From positions 1-17,144 of the forward strand of contig CAZKIA010000012.1 of assembly GCA_964552765.1 (NCBI GenBank): 17,144 nt of DNA, read 5' to 3'. The translations under genes were made by a program, and so were the position numbers. Source of the DNA: JAPUDQ01 sp964552765. Its GTDB lineage: Bacteria; Patescibacteriota; Saccharimonadia; Saccharimonadales; Saccharimonadaceae. Below the pieces are notes generated by a model. That model was not told the origin of the DNA, searched no databases, and saw only the letters and a list, made by a program, of their open reading frames with translations. Below are positions 14,657-17,144 of this stretch, piece after piece (positions within the stretch are counted from its first letter, which is position 1; each line of letters starts with the position of its first letter).

Positions 14657-15289
14657 ATGATACATTTTCGGAGTAAACATCTACGTTATCTCACTGTTTT
14701 GATTCTTGGGGCGCTTGCAGCGATTATATGTGGCATTAGTTATCAATGGCCGATAGCACCGCTGATAGGATGGGACGTAGCGGCACTGCTGCTGGTGATC
14801 TTTGTGTGGAATGATTTTCGTTCACATAGCCCAAGTGAAATAGCTCGCGTCGCACGGAGTGATGATTTTAGTCACGGTATCATGGATACGATTGTGTTGA
14901 TTGCCAGCGTCATGAGTCTGGGTGCTGTTGCGGTGTTTATGACGGGTAAATCTGATTCGATCGATGTTGTACTGCGCAGTATCATCGCGCTCGTGAGTAT
15001 CATTATCTCGTGGTCAACGGTGCACACATTGTATTCACTGCGCTATGCAGCTATGTATTATAATGGCGACAAAGAGGGCGGGGTTGACTTTAGTGGCAGC
15101 CGTCCGCGACACAGTGACTTTACCTATCTCGCCTTTACTATCGGTATGACGTATCAAGTATCTGATACGACACTACAGACATCGGCGTTTCGTCGGGTAG
15201 CGCTCCAGCAGGCGCTGCTGTCGTTTATATTTAGCACCGCAATTATTGCCACAACCATCAACCTCGCTGCTTCGCTTCTTAGCTCATAG
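14657..15289 (+). CDS. DUF1345 family membrane protein
   Basis: The 210-aa product has about five hydrophobic segments (near 10-27, 33-49, 75-97, 105-130, 185-207). The DUF1345 hallmark near the end (DFTYLAFTIGMTYQVSDT) precedes RRVALQQALLSFIFSTAIIATTINLA. The cytosolic or external loop with YYNGDKEGGVDFSG is also family-typical. Function is unknown. An earlier in-frame start at 14621 is possible; 14657 is preferred because of the -10 box at 14645 and the family N-terminus. It is divergent from the GH13 gene with 86 bp between starts. Confidence 0.86.
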   Translation: MIHFRSKHLRYLTVLILGALAAIICGISYQWPIAPLIGWDVAALLLVIFVWNDFRSHSPSEIARVARSDDFSHGIMDTIVLIASVMSLGAVAVFMTGKSDSIDVVLRSIIALVSIIISWSTVHTLYSLRYAAMYYNGDKEGGVDFSGSRPRHSDFTYLAFTIGMTYQVSDTTLQTSAFRRVALQQALLSFIFSTAIIATTINLAASLLSS

Positions 15290-15321
15290 GTTTTCTCAGC
15301 TTACTCTCAACTACCATCACA

Positions 15322-15327
15322 TACACT
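15322..15327 (+). promoter_or_regulatory. -10 box, leaderless start of the FMN-binding gene
   Basis: TACACT lies 6 nt before the ATG at 15334; TTACTC at 15301 is a weak -35 candidate. Confidence 0.4.
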
Positions 15328-15333
15328 AACATA

Positions 15334-15831
15334 ATGAATAATTCACAAAAAATCTTTACAATCATTGGTTCAATTGCGGTAGTGGCTGCCGCAGGAATCG
15401 GTGGGTATAAACTTTTTGTTACGCCGGATACTGCTACTACGTCACCATCGCCGAGCGTTGCGGCAGTGCAGAGTAGCTCTACTACTGAGGCACAAAGCAG
15501 CACACCAACTACTACAGCATCCACAGCTTCAAGCTACAAAGACGGCACGTACAATGCTCAGGCTAGTTATCGGGTGCCACATGGCGGTAGCAATACTGTT
15601 TCTGCCCAAGTTACTGTTGCTGGTGGCAAGGTATCTGATGTTACCGTGAACGATAGCTTCACTGATGGTGAGTCCGAGTCATATGTGAGTGGTTTTGAGT
15701 CCGAGATCAAATCAACCGTCAAAGGCCAATCACTAGCGGATGTTTCGGTTAGTCGTGTCGGCGGTGCTAGCCTGACAAGCGAGGCATTTAACGCCGTGCT
15801 TGATACAATTAGAAATGATGCAAAAGCTTAA
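15334..15831 (+). CDS. Membrane-anchored extracytosolic FMN-binding protein
   Basis: The 165-aa product has an N-terminal membrane anchor (about 7-29, FTIIGSIAVVAAAGIGGYKLF), a Ser/Thr-rich low-complexity linker (32-67), and an FMN-binding domain (70-163) beginning YKDGTYNAQASYRVPHGG. The attachment motif GGASLTSEAFN is near the end; T148 is the expected residue for covalent FMN added by ApbE. Family members pass electrons outside the membrane, for example in extracellular electron transfer or reductases. The next gene is the matching flavin transferase, though broken. No heme or ferric-reductase partner is seen in the window. The lack of a lipobox cysteine means it is held by its uncleaved helix. 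Confidence 0.9.
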   Translation: MNNSQKIFTIIGSIAVVAAAGIGGYKLFVTPDTATTSPSPSVAAVQSSSTTEAQSSTPTTTASTASSYKDGTYNAQASYRVPHGGSNTVSAQVTVAGGKVSDVTVNDSFTDGESESYVSGFESEIKSTVKGQSLADVSVSRVGGASLTSEAFNAVLDTIRNDAKA

Positions 15832-15896
15832 TAAAAACATTTGGGGGTTGCCCCGCTGCGTGTCGCCCTGGGCTGGCGCCGCCTTAGAGGCTTCAA

Positions 15897-16735
15897 GTGG
15901 GAACTAACATATATGAACGCGAGGGGATAGGTACGCATTGGTGGCTTGAGTTGCTCGATAGCAAGGTATTCCCAAAGTCTACTCAGGCTACAATTGATCG
16001 CGTAATGGACGAGTTCAATCGTGACTACACGCGCTTTACTGATACATCGTATGTCGGGCGGTTAAACACTCACAAATCCATCACAGATTTCCCTGTGGAG
16101 CTATATGATATGCTCGTCGTTGCTCGAGATATGTATGGGGTGAGTGACGGAGTATTTGATATTTCGGTCGGCGGGGTGCTGCATGGGCTTGGCTATGGTG
16201 ATCGCAAACACCGTGGCGAGGTTGTGCCAAATTTTTGGAATGAAGTGAAACTTAGTAGAGATAAAATAGTCATCCCAGGTGAAAGTGTGATTGACCTGGG
16301 GGATTAGGCAAGGGCTGGCTTATCGACAGGCTAGTTGCTGTTATGCAAGAGTGTGGTCACAAGCAGTTTATCGTCAATGGTGGGGGCGACATGTATGTCT
16401 GCAGTGATACGCCTATTGAGATTGCGCTGCAGCACCCGATTCGTCACGACCAAAAAATTGGCCAAACACCCATGACTCATGGTGCGTTGGCAGTTAGTTC
16501 ATCGGTGATGCGTACGTGGCAGCAGGGTGGCCAGACACATCATCATATTATTGATCCTCGAACCAGTCAGTCCAGCCAGTCGGCCATCATCAGTACGTAT
16601 GTTTTAGCCGATACTGCGCTTGTTGCAGACATTATGGCCACGACACTCCTCATCAAGTCCGAGCTCGATGACCGCTTGAGCAAAAAGTTTCATTTGCAAA
16701 CGATATTGCTCCGCGCTGATCAGTTAGAAGCATAG
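15897..16735 (+). pseudogene. apbE: FAD:protein FMN transferase ApbE, one-base frameshift
   Basis: ApbE attaches FMN from FAD to a threonine of extracytosolic proteins; its substrate is probably the adjacent FMN-binding protein. The first frame (15897-16307) gives the ApbE N-terminus, GIGTHWWLELLD and FNRDYTRFTDTSYVGRLN, and FDISVGGVLHGLGYGD. It then stops at TAG (16305-16307) just after VIDLGD. A -1 shift at the GGGGG run (16298-16302) restores GGLGKGWLIDRLVAVMQECGHKQFIVNGGGDM and the rest, including HHHIIDPRTS and the metal-binding ADTALVADIMATTLL. The joined protein would be 279 aa, a normal size. The start is GTG at 15897 with AGAGG upstream; a stop codon at 15885 prevents a longer form. 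This could be real decay, phase variation, ribosomal slippage or a sequencing error. Confidence 0.9.
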
Positions 16736-17144
16736 CTACGAATCGCTCCTAACGGTTCAGCGAGCCGTAGGCTCGCTATCCCTGACACTTTGTGCAGACA
16801 AAGTGTCACAAAACTGCTGGGCGGCTTCAGCTCGCCGTGAGGTTTCCAGTCACAAAAAGGCGTCTGCGGGACGACCTGCGGTCGGTCCGCTGGAGGCGGA
16901 CATGTCCTCGACGAATAGCCCTTTTTGTGCCTGTCTCCCTCTCGGGGGCTTGCAGATGCCCAGACCCAGTCCGCCTAATGGCGGAAACCTGCGGTTGGCT
17001 AATTACCATCTACCCTGGTAGCAGATCCCACTGAGAACTACCGTTATACAATTTTTGTAAAATTGTATCTCAGTGATCTCGCTACTGGGTTTACCATTTA
17101 CTAATTACCAACTAAACGTATTCTCGACAAACCGATAATTTGCC
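16736..17144. repeat. Hairpin-dense non-coding region
   Basis: No supported gene. Open frames here have no ribosome site or family signature. Dyads in order: AGCGAGCC-GTA-GGCTCGCT (16759-16777); an 11-bp perfect hairpin TGACACTTTGT/ACAAAGTGTCA (16783-16808); GGCG/CGCC (16820-16836); GGTTTCC (16841-16847) paired over distance with GGAAACC (16983-16989). Inside that pair are CACAAAAAGG (16851-16860) with CCTTTTTGTG (16920-16929), and GTCCGC/GCGGAC (16885-16901). TCCGCC/GGCGGA (16970-16985) follows. A large rod closes the window: CACTGAGA (17029-17036) with TCTCAGTG (17068-17075), extended inward by TACAATTTT/AAAATTGTA and outward by GTAGC/GCTAC. It could be a structured RNA on either strand or a cluster of palindromic repeats. 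The window ends inside it. Confidence 0.6.

Noticed and set aside
16792..17034. Overlapping open frames of 60-80 aa in the tail
   Set aside because: They arise from GC-rich hairpins, lack start signals and resemble no family.
1..17144. CRISPR array, tRNA or rRNA genes, transposase
   Set aside because: No regularly spaced repeats, cloverleaf, rRNA segments or transposase motifs were found on either strand.

Overview
The window is a chromosomal segment from a small-genome bacterium, most likely a member of the Candidate Phyla Radiation close to Candidatus Saccharibacteria (TM7). This is an inference from gene content and style. The evidence is a class II ribonucleotide reductase beside nrdR, a type-2-like IleRS under an ultrashort-stem T-box, several small membrane proteins, an extracytosolic FMN-binding protein with ApbE, compact gene spacing, and a mixture of Shine-Dalgarno-led and apparently leaderless genes. 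No in-frame UGA recoding is needed, so the standard code applies.

Layout. 1-3370: nrdR (its first base lies outside the window) and nrdJ, forming a deoxyribonucleotide-synthesis module. 3371-4032: a long non-coding stretch holding an inverted repeat around the nrdJ stop, an intrinsic terminator, a promoter, and a probable structured RNA of about 325 nt that ends in its own terminator. 4033-4380: a small unknown gene and its terminator. 4429-7095: a membrane and redox block with a thioredoxin-fold protein lacking CXXC, an overlapping VKOR, the overlapping pair DUF2177 and DUF1295, and a DoxX-like protein. 7125-10940: a terminator, a promoter, an Ile-specific T-box leader, a GNAT acetyltransferase and ileS. 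ileS carries an in-frame palindromic insertion. 10977-12799: three small genes (class I glutamine amidotransferase of the PuuD type, rhodanese, alpha/beta hydrolase), each with its own -10 box 7-8 nt before the start codon. 12807-14570 (minus strand): a GH13 glucan enzyme with an N-terminal CBM48-like region. 14657-16735: DUF1345 membrane protein, FMN-binding lipidless surface protein, and an ApbE flavin transferase broken by a one-base shift in a G run. 16736-17144: a protein-free stretch dense in hairpins.

How the genes fit together. NrdR and NrdJ link dNTP supply to its repressor. The T-box makes the GNAT-ileS operon respond to uncharged tRNA-Ile. VKOR and its overlapping thioredoxin-fold partner point to disulfide formation at the membrane. 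The FMN-binding protein is the natural substrate of the adjacent ApbE. The most unusual signals are the palindrome inserted in frame in ileS, the T-box with several competing helices, the unassigned RNA at about 3590-3915, and the hairpin-rich tail.
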